A DNA stretch of 20,662 nucleotides from the NCBI GenBank assembly GCA_022777455.1, contig JALFGI010000062.1, positions 1 to 20,662 on the forward strand, in the 5' to 3' direction. The DNA comes from Clostridiales bacterium (lineage in GTDB: Bacteria; Bacillota_A; Clostridia; Oscillospirales; Oscillospiraceae). Position 1 is the first letter of the stretch; every line of letters begins with the position of its first letter. The notes below the pieces were generated by a model, which worked only from the letters and a program-made list of their open reading frames with translations, was not told the origin of the DNA and did no database searches. Shown here piece after piece: positions 1 to 9,054 of the stretch. Made by a program: the position numbers and the translations under genes.

Positions 1-259
1 TGTGATGGGCGGCAGAAATACCTTCCCCCGAGGGGAAGGTGCCCCAGTTCGCAAACTGGGGCGGATGAGGAATGGCGACGCAGTGGGACAAGAAATGCAC
101 CCAAATAAAACGGATAAAGGATTCGGTTTTGTCATTTTTACGAACTGCTTTTGAATGTTTCAGATTTCGCCGTTCCTCATCCGACCCGGCTTACGCCGGG
201 CCACCTTCCCCCCGGGGGAAGGTATTTTCCCGTCCCGTTGGTGCGATAAATTACAATTT
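1..259. repeat. Palindromic intergenic repeat, copy A (left end outside the window)
   Basis: Stretch without a gene made of nested inverted repeats. Hairpin 1 is at 20-40 (ACCTTCCCC / GGGGAAGGT) and hairpin 2 at 41-62 (GCCCCAGTT / AACTGGGGC). A long-range stem joins 62-77 to 166-182 (16 of 17 bases pair). Hairpin 3 is at 185-200 (CCCGGC / GCCGGG), and a perfect 21-bp palindrome at 203-223. The right border carries AAATTACAATTT at 248-259. The same order of parts is found at 7131-7366, with CCAACGGGACGG shared (minus strand 241-230 here, plus strand 7147-7158 there). The loop at about 80-165 holds no convincing gene. It resembles the dispersed palindromic repeats common between genes of gut Clostridia; it could be a non-autonomous mobile element or a processed RNA structure. 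Confidence 0.75.
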
Positions 260-284
260 GTCTATCTGGCAATGGAAATCAACC

Positions 285-313
285 TGTTCTTTTCTGCCGT
301 TTTATGATATACT
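285..313 (+). promoter_or_regulatory. Probable addBA promoter (extended -10)
   Basis: TATACT at 308-313 is preceded by TG one base upstream (305-306), which gives an extended -10. The -35 position (285-290, TGTTCT) is poor. It lies 32 bases before the addB start and is the only good -10 between the repeat and the gene. Confidence 0.5.
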
Positions 314-345
314 GATCCAATAAAACAAAGAAAGGGGGCGGCTCC

Positions 346-3300
346 ATGCTGCAGCTTCTCATCGGTACCGACTGGACCGCCAATCAGCGGGAAATCATGT
401 CCCGCATTGCCCGGGATGTGCGGGAACGAAAGCCGGGCAGGATTCTGATGGTGCCGGAGCTTATCAGCCATGAAACCGAGCGCCTGCTCTGCCGGGAGGC
501 GGGGGATACGGCCAGCCGTTACGCCGAGGTGCTGTCCTTTACCCGGCTGGCCCGCCGGGCGGCGGAGCGGGCAGGCGGCGGTGCCATGGAATGCCTGGAT
601 AACGGCGGCCGGGTGGTGGCCATGGCAGCGGCGGCCCGGCAGCTTTCCAGCCGTCTGAAGGCCTATGCGGCGGTGGAAACCAAGCCGGAATTCCTGCTGG
701 AGCTGGTAAACGCGGTGGATGAATTCAAGCGCTGCTGCATCAGCTCCGCAGATTTGAAGAAGGCCGCCTTGGAAACGGAGGGCAGTCTTTCCCAGAAGCT
801 GGAGGAGCTGGCCCTGCTGATGGAGGGCTACGATGCCCTCTGCAGCCGGGGCAAGCGGGATCCCCGGGATCAGATGACCTGGCTGCTGGAACAGCTGGAA
901 CAGGGAGATTATGCCCGGGAGCATGTTTTCTACATCGATGGCTTCCCGGATTTCACCCGCCAGCACATGGCCATCCTGGAACATCTGATTGCCGAAAGTC
1001 CTCAGGTTACCGTCAGCCTGAACTGCGACAGCATCGGCTCCCGGCAGCTGGCCTTTGAAAAGGCCGGTGAAACGGCTTCCCAAATTTACCGGATTGCCCA
1101 GCGCCTGGGGGTTCCGGTCCGGGTGGAGGTGATTCCGGAGCGGCAGGACGAGCTGCGTGTTCTTCGTGCCCGGCTCTATCAGGGGCCGATTCCCACCGGC
1201 GAGGGACAGCGTTTTCTGAAGGTCTGCCGGGGGGACTCCGCCTGGGCGGAGGTGATGAACGCGGCCCACACCGTGCGGGAGCTGGTGGCCGGGGGCAGCC
1301 GCTACCGGGATATCTGCCTGGTCTGCACGGATATGAGCCAATATCTCAGCCTGGTGAATCTGATTTTCCCCAGACTGCACATCCCCGTCTACCAGTCCGG
1401 CACCGAGGATATTCTGCAAAAGAGCATGATCGCCACGGTGCTCACCGCTCTGGATGCGGCCCTGAGTGATTTTGACCAGCGCAGTGTGTTCCGTTATCTC
1501 CGTTCTGCCCTGTCCGGCATGGATTTGGACACCTGCGATCTTCTGGAGAACTACGCCTTCCTCTGGGGTATCCGGGGCAATCGGTGGCTTCAGACCTGGG
1601 AAAACCACCCGGAGGGACTGGGAGAAGAATGGACGGAGGAGGCCCGTGGGCGGCTGGAGCTGCTGAACGATCAGCGCAGCCGCTTTGTGCAGCCGCTGGA
1701 GCGCCTGCGCCGGGGACTCCGGAGCGCGGCCTCCCTCTCCGGGCAGGTCCTGGCGCTGTATGCGTTCCTGGAGGAGGTGGGCATGGAGCGCCGTCTGGAG
1801 CTTCTGGCCCGGGAGCTGGAAGATAAGGGCAATGGCCGGGATGCCCAGATCCTCAATCAGCTTTGGGAAATTTTGCTGTCCGCCCTGGAGCAGCTGTACG
1901 ACGTGCTGGGGGATACCCACTGGGAGCCGGAGCATTTTGCCAGACTCCTGCGGCTGCTGCTGAGCCAGTATGACGTGGGCACCATCCCTCCGGTGCTGGA
2001 TGTGGTGCAGCTGGGACCGGTGTCCGCCATGCGCTGCCATACCTGCCGGCATCTGATCCTGCTGGGTGCCCAGGAGGGGAGCTTTCCCGGCTATTCCGGC
2101 TCCGCCGGCGTCCTGACGGATCAGGAGCGGGTGGCCCTGCGGAATCTGGGCGTTCCCTTGACCGGCGGCGCCTTGGAAGGTGTGCAGGCGGAGTTCGGGG
2201 AAATTTACGGCGTCTTTTGCGGCGCCATGGAATCGGTGCAGATTTCCTGCTCCGGTAAGCAGCCCTCCTTCATCTATCGCCGCCTTGCCCAGCTGGCAGG
2301 GGGCGAAATCCAGCCGGAGGATACCCTGGGCTTCGGGGATGCCGATGAACTGGAGGCGGGGGCCTTTCTCGCGGGCTGGAAGCAGGAAAGCATTGCCGCC
2401 CAACTGGGCGTGCAGGAGGAGTATGCCCATACCCTGGCCCGGGCCAATTACGCTTTGGGAAAGGTCAGCGACGCCAATATTCGCAGGCTCTACGGCGACA
2501 GCTTGCAGCTGTCAGCGTCCCAGGTGGACAAACAGGCGGAGTGCCGCCTGTCCTATTTCCTGAATTACGGCCTGCGGGCCAAGGAGCGGAAGGAAGCCAC
2601 CGTGGACCCCGCGGAGTTCGGCACCTATGTCCATGACGTGTTGGAAAACACCGCCCGGTGCATTCGGGATTTGGGCGGCTTCCATCAGGTGAGCCTGGAG
2701 GAAACCCTGGACATCGCCCACCGCTATTCCGAGGCATACGCCCGGGAGCGGTTCAGCCAGCTTCAGTCGGAACGGATGGAGTATCTGTTCCGCCGGAATC
2801 TGCGGGAGCTGGACATGGTGGTGCAGGAGCTTTGGGAGGAATTGCGGGAATCCGGCTTTGAGCCGGTGGATTTTGAGGTTGCCTTCGGTGCTTCCGAGGC
2901 AGGGTCCCTGCCGCCCATTGCCATTCCCAACGGAAAAATCAACGCGATTCTCCGGGGCTTTGTGGACCGGGTGGATGTGTGGCAGAGTCCCGGCAGCCGG
3001 TACTACCGGGTGGTGGACTATAAAACCGGCAAAAAGGATTTCGACTACTGTGATGTGTTCAACGGCGTGGGGCTGCAGATGCTTCTGTATCTGTTTGCCC
3101 TGCAGGAAAGCGGCAGCGAAATTCTGGGCGCCGACCCCGTCCCGGCTGGGGTACAGTATTTTCCCGCCCGGGTGCCCTATCTGCTCACCGACGGGGTGCC
3201 GGAGCCGGAGGAGCTGGAAAAGGAGCGCCGCAAGCTGTGGAAGCGTCAGGGCCTGCTGCTTCGGGATGAAGCGGTCCTTCGTGCCATGGAGCCGGGGGCG

Positions 3301-3606
3301 GAGCCCAAGCGCCTGAGCGTCAAAAACAAAAACGGGGAACTCACCGGCGATCTGGCTGACCGGGAGCAGATGAAGCTGCTGGAGGGCTATGTGTTCCGGG
3401 TGCTGGGCAGCCTGGTGGAGGACATCGCCTCCGGCAATGTGGAGCCCAACCCCTATACCCGGGGCAGCGCCTACGATGCCTGCCGGTTCTGCCCCTATGG
3501 CAGCATCTGCCACAGTGAAAGTGTGGCGGGGAGAAGAAATTATAAGACCATGACCGCCCAGCGGTTCTGGGAGGAAGTGGGAAAGGAGGCCCAAAAGCAT
3601 GGCTGA
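346..3606 (+). CDS. addB: AddB, ATP-dependent helicase/nuclease subunit B
   Basis: 1086 residues; the nuclease/scanning subunit of the AddAB complex that resects double-strand DNA breaks and prepares ends for RecA. The C-terminal PD-(D/E)XK nuclease is clear: His763 in GTYVHDVLENT, then VVDYKTGKK with Asp891 and Lys893. Four cysteines fit the known AddB iron-sulfur staple: Cys733 before the nuclease and Cys1046-x2-Cys1049-x5-Cys1055 after it. The start follows a purine-rich AAAGAAAGGGGG site. The 3' end overlaps addA by 8 nt, so the two are translationally coupled. Odd point: the N-terminus reads LLIGTDWTANQRE where many AddB proteins carry a GxxGxGK(T/S) Walker A loop, so the AddB ATP site seems degenerate. 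The length and the rest of the protein look intact. Identity is secure from the motif set and the addA neighbour. Confidence 0.95.
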   Translation: MLQLLIGTDWTANQREIMSRIARDVRERKPGRILMVPELISHETERLLCREAGDTASRYAEVLSFTRLARRAAERAGGGAMECLDNGGRVVAMAAAARQLSSRLKAYAAVETKPEFLLELVNAVDEFKRCCISSADLKKAALETEGSLSQKLEELALLMEGYDALCSRGKRDPRDQMTWLLEQLEQGDYAREHVFYIDGFPDFTRQHMAILEHLIAESPQVTVSLNCDSIGSRQLAFEKAGETASQIYRIAQRLGVPVRVEVIPERQDELRVLRARLYQGPIPTGEGQRFLKVCRGDSAWAEVMNAAHTVRELVAGGSRYRDICLVCTDMSQYLSLVNLIFPRLHIPVYQSGTEDILQKSMIATVLTALDAALSDFDQRSVFRYLRSALSGMDLDTCDLLENYAFLWGIRGNRWLQTWENHPEGLGEEWTEEARGRLELLNDQRSRFVQPLERLRRGLRSAASLSGQVLALYAFLEEVGMERRLELLARELEDKGNGRDAQILNQLWEILLSALEQLYDVLGDTHWEPEHFARLLRLLLSQYDVGTIPPVLDVVQLGPVSAMRCHTCRHLILLGAQEGSFPGYSGSAGVLTDQERVALRNLGVPLTGGALEGVQAEFGEIYGVFCGAMESVQISCSGKQPSFIYRRLAQLAGGEIQPEDTLGFGDADELEAGAFLAGWKQESIAAQLGVQEEYAHTLARANYALGKVSDANIRRLYGDSLQLSASQVDKQAECRLSYFLNYGLRAKERKEATVDPAEFGTYVHDVLENTARCIRDLGGFHQVSLEETLDIAHRYSEAYARERFSQLQSERMEYLFRRNLRELDMVVQELWEELRESGFEPVDFEVAFGASEAGSLPPIAIPNGKINAILRGFVDRVDVWQSPGSRYYRVVDYKTGKKDFDYCDVFNGVGLQMLLYLFALQESGSEILGADPVPAGVQYFPARVPYLLTDGVPEPEELEKERRKLWKRQGLLLRDEAVLRAMEPGAEPKRLSVKNKNGELTGDLADREQMKLLEGYVFRVLGSLVEDIASGNVEPNPYTRGSAYDACRFCPYGSICHSESVAGRRNYKTMTAQRFWEEVGKEAQKHG

Positions 3607-6600
3607 AACCCTGACACCCCAACAGGCCCAGGCAGTGGAAAATCGGGGCGGCAAGCTGCTGGTGAGCGCGGCGGCCGGTTCCGGTAAAACCAAGGTGCTG
3701 GTGGATCGCCTGCTTGGCTATCTGACGGACCCGGTTCACCCCGCCAACCTGGACGAATTTCTGATCATTACCTATACCAAGGCCGCTGCCTCCGAGCTCC
3801 GGGGAAAGATTGCCGACAAGCTCACGGAGCGGATCGCCCGGGAACCGGAGAACAAGCACCTGCAAAAGCAGCTGCAGCGGCTGTATCTGACCCAGATTTC
3901 CACGGTCCACGGCTTCTGCTCCACGGTCCTGCGGGAATATGCCTACCGGATTGATCTGGCGCCGGATTTCCGGGTGGCGGATGAGGCGGAGTGCACGGAT
4001 CTGAAAACCGTCGTTCTGAAGGACCTGCTGGACCGGGCGTATGAAGAACCCGACGGCCATTTTCGGGATTTCGTGGATTCCCAGGGCGTGGGCCGGAACG
4101 ACAGCGCGGTGCCGGAGGTGATCCTGAAGGTGTACGACAGCGCCCGCTGCCACTTAAATCCCCAGGCCTGGCTGGATGCTTGCCTGGAAAACGTCACTTT
4201 GGAAGGGATCAGCGACGCAGGGGAGTCCATCTGGGGAAGATTTCTGATGGAGGATTTCTTTTCCTGGCTGGACCGGGAATTGGAAGTCCTGCGGGAGTGC
4301 CTTGCCCGGCTGAAAAAGGATGACGGCGTGGAAAAGCCCGTTCAAAATATCTCCCGGCTGATTGAACAACTGGAATACCTCCGGTCCGGCACCACCTGGG
4401 ATCAGGTGTACAGCCGAAAGAACATCGATTTCGGAACGCTGCGCTTTTCCGGCAAGACTTACGATCCGGTGCTTGCCGACCAGGTGAAGGCCATCCGGCA
4501 GGCGGTGAAGGACGAGCTGGAAAAGAGGGTAAAATGCTTTTCCGATGATTCCGCCCAGGTGCTCTCGGACCTGCGCCAGTCGGAAGCGGCTGCCCGGGGG
4601 CTCATCGAGCTGGTGCGCCGGTTTGATGAGGACTATACCCGGGCCAAACGAAGCCGCCGGATTCTGGATTTCGGAGATTTGGAGCACCGTACCCTGGACT
4701 TGCTTCTGGGAAAAAATCGAACCGGCAGGACCGGGGCAGCCCGGGAAATCAGCGCCCGGTTCCGGGAAATCATGGTGGATGAATACCAGGATTCCAACGG
4801 GGTGCAGGACGCGATTTTCTCGGCGCTGACGGAAGAAAAACAGAATTGCTTCCTGGTGGGGGACGTGAAGCAGTCCATCTACCGCTTCCGCCTGGCGGAC
4901 CCGCAGATTTTCCTGGAGAAATACGCTTCCTATTCCCCTGCGGAGCAGGCAAAGCCCGGGCAGGGCCGGAAAATCCTCCTCAGTCATAATTTCCGCTCCG
5001 GGGCAGAGGTGATTTCCGGCATCAACGATGTGTTTTCTGTCTGCATGAGCCCGGAGGTGGGGGGACTATCCTATACGGAAGCGGAAGCATTGCGGGAGGG
5101 CGTGCCCCACGTTCCGCTGGGGGACGGGGCCACGGAGCTGGACGTTCTGGAAATCACCGACGGCGACTCCTACGATAAAGAAGCCGCCTTCACCGCCGAG
5201 CGCATCCGGCAGATGCTGGAAGAAGGCACCACCGTGCGTCAGAAGGATTCTTTGCGCCCGGTCACGCCGGAGGATATTGTGATTCTGCTTCGCTCCCCCG
5301 GCACCATGGCGGAGTCCTTCCGTCGGGCCCTGGAGGCGGAGGGCATTCGCTGCGCCCTGGAAGGGGGTGCCAACCTGATGGACACGGAGGAGGTCAGCAC
5401 CCTGTGCGCCCTGCTGCAGACCGTGGCCAATCCCCGCCAGGATATTCCGCTGCTCACCGTACTGGCCAGCCCCGTGTTTGGCTTCACTGCCGACGAACTG
5501 GCCGGGCTCCGGGGGGGCAATAAGAAAATCCGTATTTACGAGGCGCTCCTGAACAGCGACCATCCAAAGGTGGGGCAGTTTCTGGATGTGCTGTCCCAGC
5601 TGCGCCAAAAGGCACGGCTGGAGCCGCTGACGGCACTTTTGCAGAGCTGCTTTCTGCTGACCCGGCTGGACAGCGTTTATGGGGCCATGCCCGGGGGCAA
5701 GGCGAAAAAGGAAAATCTGCAAACCTTCTACCAAATGGCGGTGGATTTTGAAAAGGGAAATTTACGCACCCTGGACCAGTTCCTGGAGCATCTGGAGACC
5801 CTTCGGGGCAGCCAGGTGGCGGCCTCCGGAAGCAGCGCGGGCTGCGTGACCATCATGAGCATCCACAAGTCCAAGGGACTGGAATTCCCGGTGGTGTTCC
5901 TCTGCGGACTGTCCCACCGCTTCAATGCCAGCGATGCCCGTCAGCAGGTGCTGTGCGACAAGGATTTGGGCCTGGGGCTGGCGGTGGCGGACAATCAGAA
6001 CCGGCTGCGCTACAGCGCCATCTCTAAGCGGGCCATTGCTGCCGCCATCCAGCGGGAAAGCGTCAGTGAGGAGCTGCGGGTGCTCTATGTGGCCATGACC
6101 CGGGCCCGGGATCGACTGGTGATGACCTGCACCCTGAAAAATCCCGAAAAGAAGCTGCGCACCCTGGCCAACCGCCTGGTGGCCGGAGGGGAGAAGCTAT
6201 TGTGCATGGAGGCGGACTGCCATGGCGACTGGATCCTGACGGCAGCCATGCAGCGGATGGAGGCGGGGGAGCTGCACGTCCTGGGCGGAAGGCCGGAAAA
6301 GCTGCACATCAGCGACTACCCCTGGAAGATTCGCCTGCTGCAAACCGAGGCAACCGGGGAAAAGGTCTCTGCATTGGAGGAAGAGACGCTTCCCTTCCCG
6401 GCGGAGTCCGTGGCGCGGCTGGAGAAGGGGCTCGCTTTCCGTTATGACCATTTGCCCGCTACCCAGGCTCCCTCCAAACAGACTGCCACAGGCAGAAAAG
6501 GCCGGACCCGGGACGAGGAGGTTCAGGAGAATACCCCTGCTCAGCACCGGAATCAACCCTGGCGAAAGCCCACGTTCCGGGAGGCGGCCAGGGGCGGCAC

Positions 6601-7099
6601 CGCCTACGGCAATGCCATCCACGCTGCCATGCAGTTCATTCGCTACGAAGCCTGTACCGATGCGGCTGCCGTGTCCGCCGAGGTGAAGCGCATGGTGGCA
6701 TCAGGCCTGCTGACTGCGGAGCAGGGGAGTATGGTGAATCCGAAGCAGATCGCCGCTTTCTTTGCAAGCCCCATTGGCGCAAAGCTGCGGGGCGGAACAC
6801 CGTACATCCGGGAGTTCAAATTTTCCATTCTGGATGAGGGAGATAAATACGGCGACGGCCTGGAAGGAGAGCAGGTCCTGCTGCAAGGCGTGGTGGACTG
6901 CGCCCTGATGGAGGAGGACGGCATCACCGTGGTGGATTTCAAAACCGACCGGGTGACGGAAGAAACCCTGCCCCAGACCGTCCGGCGCTACCGGCTCCAG
7001 CTGGATACCTACGCCGACGCGCTGGCAAGAATTTATGAAATGCCGGTGAAGGGGAAGTATCTCTATTTCTTCCATTTGAATCAATTGGTCGCAATATAG
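3599..7099 (+). CDS. addA: AddA, ATP-dependent helicase/nuclease subunit A
   Basis: 1166 residues, close to the usual 1200 or so. This is the SF1A (UvrD/RecB-like) motor and second nuclease of AddAB. The motifs run in order: Walker A AAAGSGKT (24-31), motif Ia FLIITYTKAAA, a STVHGFCS segment, Walker B DEYQD (394-398), motif III VGDVKQSIYRFR, motif IV LSHNFRSG, motif V SIHKSKGLEFPVV and motif VI YVAMTRARDRL (830-840). The C-terminal nuclease has GNAIHAAMQF followed by VVDFKTDR with Asp1113 and Lys1115, then a YRLQLDTYADAL stretch. The ATG overlaps the addB end by 8 nt and has AAAGGAGG about 9 nt upstream. No lesion is visible. It ends just before the palindromic repeat at 7131, which may serve as its 3' stem-loop. 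Confidence 0.97.
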   Translation: MAETLTPQQAQAVENRGGKLLVSAAAGSGKTKVLVDRLLGYLTDPVHPANLDEFLIITYTKAAASELRGKIADKLTERIAREPENKHLQKQLQRLYLTQISTVHGFCSTVLREYAYRIDLAPDFRVADEAECTDLKTVVLKDLLDRAYEEPDGHFRDFVDSQGVGRNDSAVPEVILKVYDSARCHLNPQAWLDACLENVTLEGISDAGESIWGRFLMEDFFSWLDRELEVLRECLARLKKDDGVEKPVQNISRLIEQLEYLRSGTTWDQVYSRKNIDFGTLRFSGKTYDPVLADQVKAIRQAVKDELEKRVKCFSDDSAQVLSDLRQSEAAARGLIELVRRFDEDYTRAKRSRRILDFGDLEHRTLDLLLGKNRTGRTGAAREISARFREIMVDEYQDSNGVQDAIFSALTEEKQNCFLVGDVKQSIYRFRLADPQIFLEKYASYSPAEQAKPGQGRKILLSHNFRSGAEVISGINDVFSVCMSPEVGGLSYTEAEALREGVPHVPLGDGATELDVLEITDGDSYDKEAAFTAERIRQMLEEGTTVRQKDSLRPVTPEDIVILLRSPGTMAESFRRALEAEGIRCALEGGANLMDTEEVSTLCALLQTVANPRQDIPLLTVLASPVFGFTADELAGLRGGNKKIRIYEALLNSDHPKVGQFLDVLSQLRQKARLEPLTALLQSCFLLTRLDSVYGAMPGGKAKKENLQTFYQMAVDFEKGNLRTLDQFLEHLETLRGSQVAASGSSAGCVTIMSIHKSKGLEFPVVFLCGLSHRFNASDARQQVLCDKDLGLGLAVADNQNRLRYSAISKRAIAAAIQRESVSEELRVLYVAMTRARDRLVMTCTLKNPEKKLRTLANRLVAGGEKLLCMEADCHGDWILTAAMQRMEAGELHVLGGRPEKLHISDYPWKIRLLQTEATGEKVSALEEETLPFPAESVARLEKGLAFRYDHLPATQAPSKQTATGRKGRTRDEEVQENTPAQHRNQPWRKPTFREAARGGTAYGNAIHAAMQFIRYEACTDAAAVSAEVKRMVASGLLTAEQGSMVNPKQIAAFFASPIGAKLRGGTPYIREFKFSILDEGDKYGDGLEGEQVLLQGVVDCALMEEDGITVVDFKTDRVTEETLPQTVRRYRLQLDTYADALARIYEMPVKGKYLYFFHLNQLVAI

Positions 7100-7130
7100 C
7101 AGAAAATGCGTATGGGATTTGCGCAGCATA

Positions 7131-7366
7131 TGTAGAATTTCGCAGCCCAACGGGACGGAAAAAACCTTCCCCCGGGGGGAAGGTGCCCCAGTGCGCACAC
7201 TGGGGCGGATGAGGAATGGCGACAGGAACGGAAACGAAAACTGTGAAACAAATGCGCAAAGGTACCAAAATGCTACCATTTTAACCAACTGCAAATGAAG
7301 AATGAAGCGGTCGCCGTTCCTCATCAGTCTCGCTGCGCTCGACAGCTTCCCCCCGGGGGAAGCTAT
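7131..7366. repeat. Palindromic intergenic repeat, copy B
   Basis: Second copy of the repeat at 1-259, in the opposite orientation. It starts with a decayed terminus (TGTAGAATTT) and CCAACGGGACGG (7147-7158). Next come a 21-bp hairpin at 7164-7184 and GCCCCAGTG / CACTGGGGC at 7185-7206. A long-range stem (TGAGGAATGGCGAC near 7210-7223 with GTCGCCGTTCCTCA near 7309) closes a loop of about 90 nt, and a perfect 21-bp palindrome follows at 7344-7364. Arms and order are conserved while the loop differs. It lies between the convergent addA and spoVA units and may end or stabilise the addBA transcript. No gene is seen inside. Confidence 0.75.
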
Positions 7367-7410
7367 GGGCGCTGCCGCGCCAGTGCGGTGTTGCCCTAAT
7401 ATTCCGAGGC

Positions 7411-7452
7411 AAGAAAAAGGCCATGGGACCCCAAAACAGGTTCCATGGCCTT
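7411..7452 (-). terminator. Rho-independent terminator of the spoVAD-spoVAE unit
   Basis: A 14-bp stem (7417-7430 with 7439-7452, AAGGCCATGG / CCATGGCCTT at its base, one G-U pair) has an 8-nt loop and is followed on the minus strand by TTTTTCTT. It lies 22 nt past the stop of the small Asn/Gln-rich ORF and so puts that ORF inside the spoVA transcript. Confidence 0.9.
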
Positions 7453-7474
7453 CTCTTTACAGTGCCTTATCTTC

Positions 7475-7585
7475 TCAGCGGCTCTGCTGGTTGCTGTTGG
7501 TGTTGTTCTGATTCTGGTTCTGATTCCGGCCGCCGCAGTTCTGCTGGCTGTTCTCCTGATTCTTGTTCTGGTTCTGATTATTCAT
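7475..7585 (-). CDS. Asn/Gln-rich 36-residue protein, last gene of the spoVA unit
   Basis: A very short ORF beginning MNNQNQNKNQ and ending SNQQSR; 24 of 36 residues are Asn or Gln, with one Cys followed by Gly-Gly near the middle. It is supported by a perfect AGGAGG 8 nt before the ATG and by the terminator just after its stop, 58 nt downstream of spoVAE. There is no hydrophobic segment. The composition recalls gamma-type small acid-soluble spore proteins (Gln/Asn-rich amino-acid stores of the forespore), but their GQFGTEFASET-type repeat is absent, so this is resemblance only. From its place it is probably made in the forespore with SpoVAD and SpoVAE. Alternatives are a spore-coat-type low-complexity peptide or a chance repeat ORF; the ribosome site argues against chance. 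Confidence 0.6.
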   Translation of the reverse strand: MNNQNQNKNQENSQQNCGGRNQNQNQNNTNSNQQSR

Positions 7586-7643
7586 CTTGTGATCCTCCTA
7601 AATTTGGTCGCGGTTTTCCCGCAGAGATAGATTGCCCCGAAAT

Positions 7644-8000
7644 TTAGGATTTATCCTTGGGTTTGAAAAGAATTCCGGCCAGCAAGCCGAAAATAATGGC
7701 TGCCGAGATGCCCCCGGCTGTTGCCTTCAGTCCGCCGGTGAGAATTCCCAGGGCGCCGTTTTCGTCGATTGCCTCCTTAACCCCTTTTGCCAGGGTAGCG
7801 CCGAAGCCCGTCAGCGGCACGGTGGCGCCGGCTCCCGCAAAGTCAATGATGGGTTGGTAGAGACCGAAGGCGCCTAAGATCACCCCGGCTGCCACATATC
7901 CCACCAGAATCCGGGCAGGTGTCAGCTTGGTTTTGTCCACCAGAATCTGACCGATGAGGCAGAGCAGTCCGCCCACAAGAAATGCTTTCAGGTAGTCCAT
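7644..8000 (-). CDS. spoVAE: SpoVAE, spore dipicolinic-acid channel component
   Basis: 118 residues with several hydrophobic segments (about 4-20, 30-48 and 92-111), matching the short SpoVAE/SpoVAEb membrane proteins in length and in segments such as FLVGGLLCLIGQ, GFGATLAKGVKEA and GGLKATAGGISAAI. SpoVA proteins move Ca-dipicolinic acid into the developing spore and out at germination, in the inner forespore membrane. Its ATG directly follows the TGA of spoVAD, and its ribosome site (GGAGGA) lies inside the end of spoVAD, so the two are translationally coupled. The product ends in a charged tail KPKDKS. Identity is strong from sequence and from the SpoVAD neighbour. Confidence 0.93.
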   Translation of the reverse strand: MDYLKAFLVGGLLCLIGQILVDKTKLTPARILVGYVAAGVILGAFGLYQPIIDFAGAGATVPLTGFGATLAKGVKEAIDENGALGILTGGLKATAGGISAAIIFGLLAGILFKPKDKS

Positions 8001-9020
8001 TCAGCTCACTCCTCCTTCAATGGCAACGGCGTGGCAGACCCCGGGAATGGGCAGACCCTGCTGGGTGGAAGTGGGGGAGAGCAGGGCACCGGTGCCGCAG
8101 AACAGGATTTTTTTCAGTTTCCCGCCGGATAGCTCTTTCAGAAGATACGAGCACAGGGTGATGGCACTGCAGCCGCAGCCGGAGCCGCCGGCGTGCACGT
8201 CCTGAAGCTTGTTGTCAAACACCATGGTACCGCAGTCGAAGAGTTTTCCCTCCAGCTCCAGCCCTTCCGTTTTGGAAAGCTCCAGCAGCAGCTCCTTGCC
8301 AACCTGGCCCAGGTCCCCGGTGACGATCATGTCGTAATCCTTGGGCGTCAGCTGCATGTCCTCCAGATGGGTTTTGATGGTGGCACAGGCGGCCGGAGCC
8401 ATGGCGGCACCCATGTTTCCCGGGTCCTTGATGCCCAGATCCCGGACGGTACCCACGGTGCCGGAGAGGATCCTGGGCCCCGTGCCCTCCGCTGCAACCA
8501 GGGCGGCACCGGAGCCGGTGACCGTCCATTGGGCCGTGGGGGTGCGTTGACCGCCGTAGCCCAAGGGGAAGCGGTACTGCCGCTCGGAGGATGCAAAGTG
8601 GGAGGAGGTCAGCGCGGCCACCCGGTCGGCATACCCGCCGTCCACCGTCAGCGCTGCCAGCAGCAGGCTCTCTGACATGGTGGAGCAGGCTCCGTATAGC
8701 CCCAGATGGGGGATGTTCATATTCCGCAGGGAGAAGGAGGAACCGATGCACTGGTTCAGCAAATCCCCGGAGTAGACCAGATCGATCTCCCAGGTGTGCA
8801 GACCGGCCTTTTCCGCCAGGGTTTTCAGCGCCAGCTCCTGCATCTTCTTTTCCGCCTGCTCCCAGGTTTTCTGTCCGAAAAAGGTGTCCGTGGAGGTTTT
8901 GTCAAAACAATGCCCCAGGGGCCCTTCCGATTCCTTTTTCCCGGCAATGCTGGCCCATGCGGTAATTACCGGTTTGCCGGTAAATAAAAAGCTGCTTTTG
9001 CCTCGTTTGTATTTCGCCAT
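8001..9020 (-). CDS. spoVAD: SpoVAD, dipicolinic-acid-binding protein
   Basis: 339 residues from the chosen start MAKYKRGK. A longer reading begins 12 codons upstream, but AGGAAGG lies about 9 nt before this ATG and 339 matches the family length of about 338. SpoVAD is a thiolase-fold protein that binds dipicolinic acid and sits on the forespore inner-membrane surface. Visible features are the thiolase-like LYGACSTMSESLLLAA segment with its Cys, QYRFPLGYGGQRTPTAQWTVTGSGA, and a C-terminal GSGCGCSA stretch. In most Firmicutes the order is spoVAC-spoVAD-spoVAE; here no spoVAC lies upstream, only a spacer and the repeat element at 9106-9422. No frameshift is seen. Confidence 0.95.
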   Translation of the reverse strand: MAKYKRGKSSFLFTGKPVITAWASIAGKKESEGPLGHCFDKTSTDTFFGQKTWEQAEKKMQELALKTLAEKAGLHTWEIDLVYSGDLLNQCIGSSFSLRNMNIPHLGLYGACSTMSESLLLAALTVDGGYADRVAALTSSHFASSERQYRFPLGYGGQRTPTAQWTVTGSGAALVAAEGTGPRILSGTVGTVRDLGIKDPGNMGAAMAPAACATIKTHLEDMQLTPKDYDMIVTGDLGQVGKELLLELSKTEGLELEGKLFDCGTMVFDNKLQDVHAGGSGCGCSAITLCSYLLKELSGGKLKKILFCGTGALLSPTSTQQGLPIPGVCHAVAIEGGVS

Positions 9021-9054
9021 GTGACCGTACCTTCCTGAATAGGGTTTGCTTTTC

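Noticed and set aside
1..259. CRISPR array or tRNA/rRNA gene in the hairpin-rich regions
   Set aside because: No evenly spaced direct repeats with unique spacers are present, and no T-loop or acceptor-stem pattern of a tRNA; the structures are nested inverted repeats. The same applies to the copies at 7131, 9106 and 15939.
262..2430. Open frame of 722 codons on the minus strand opposite addB
   Set aside because: Composition is that of an antisense shadow of a GC-rich gene, there is no ribosome site or domain, and addB on the other strand carries all the family motifs.
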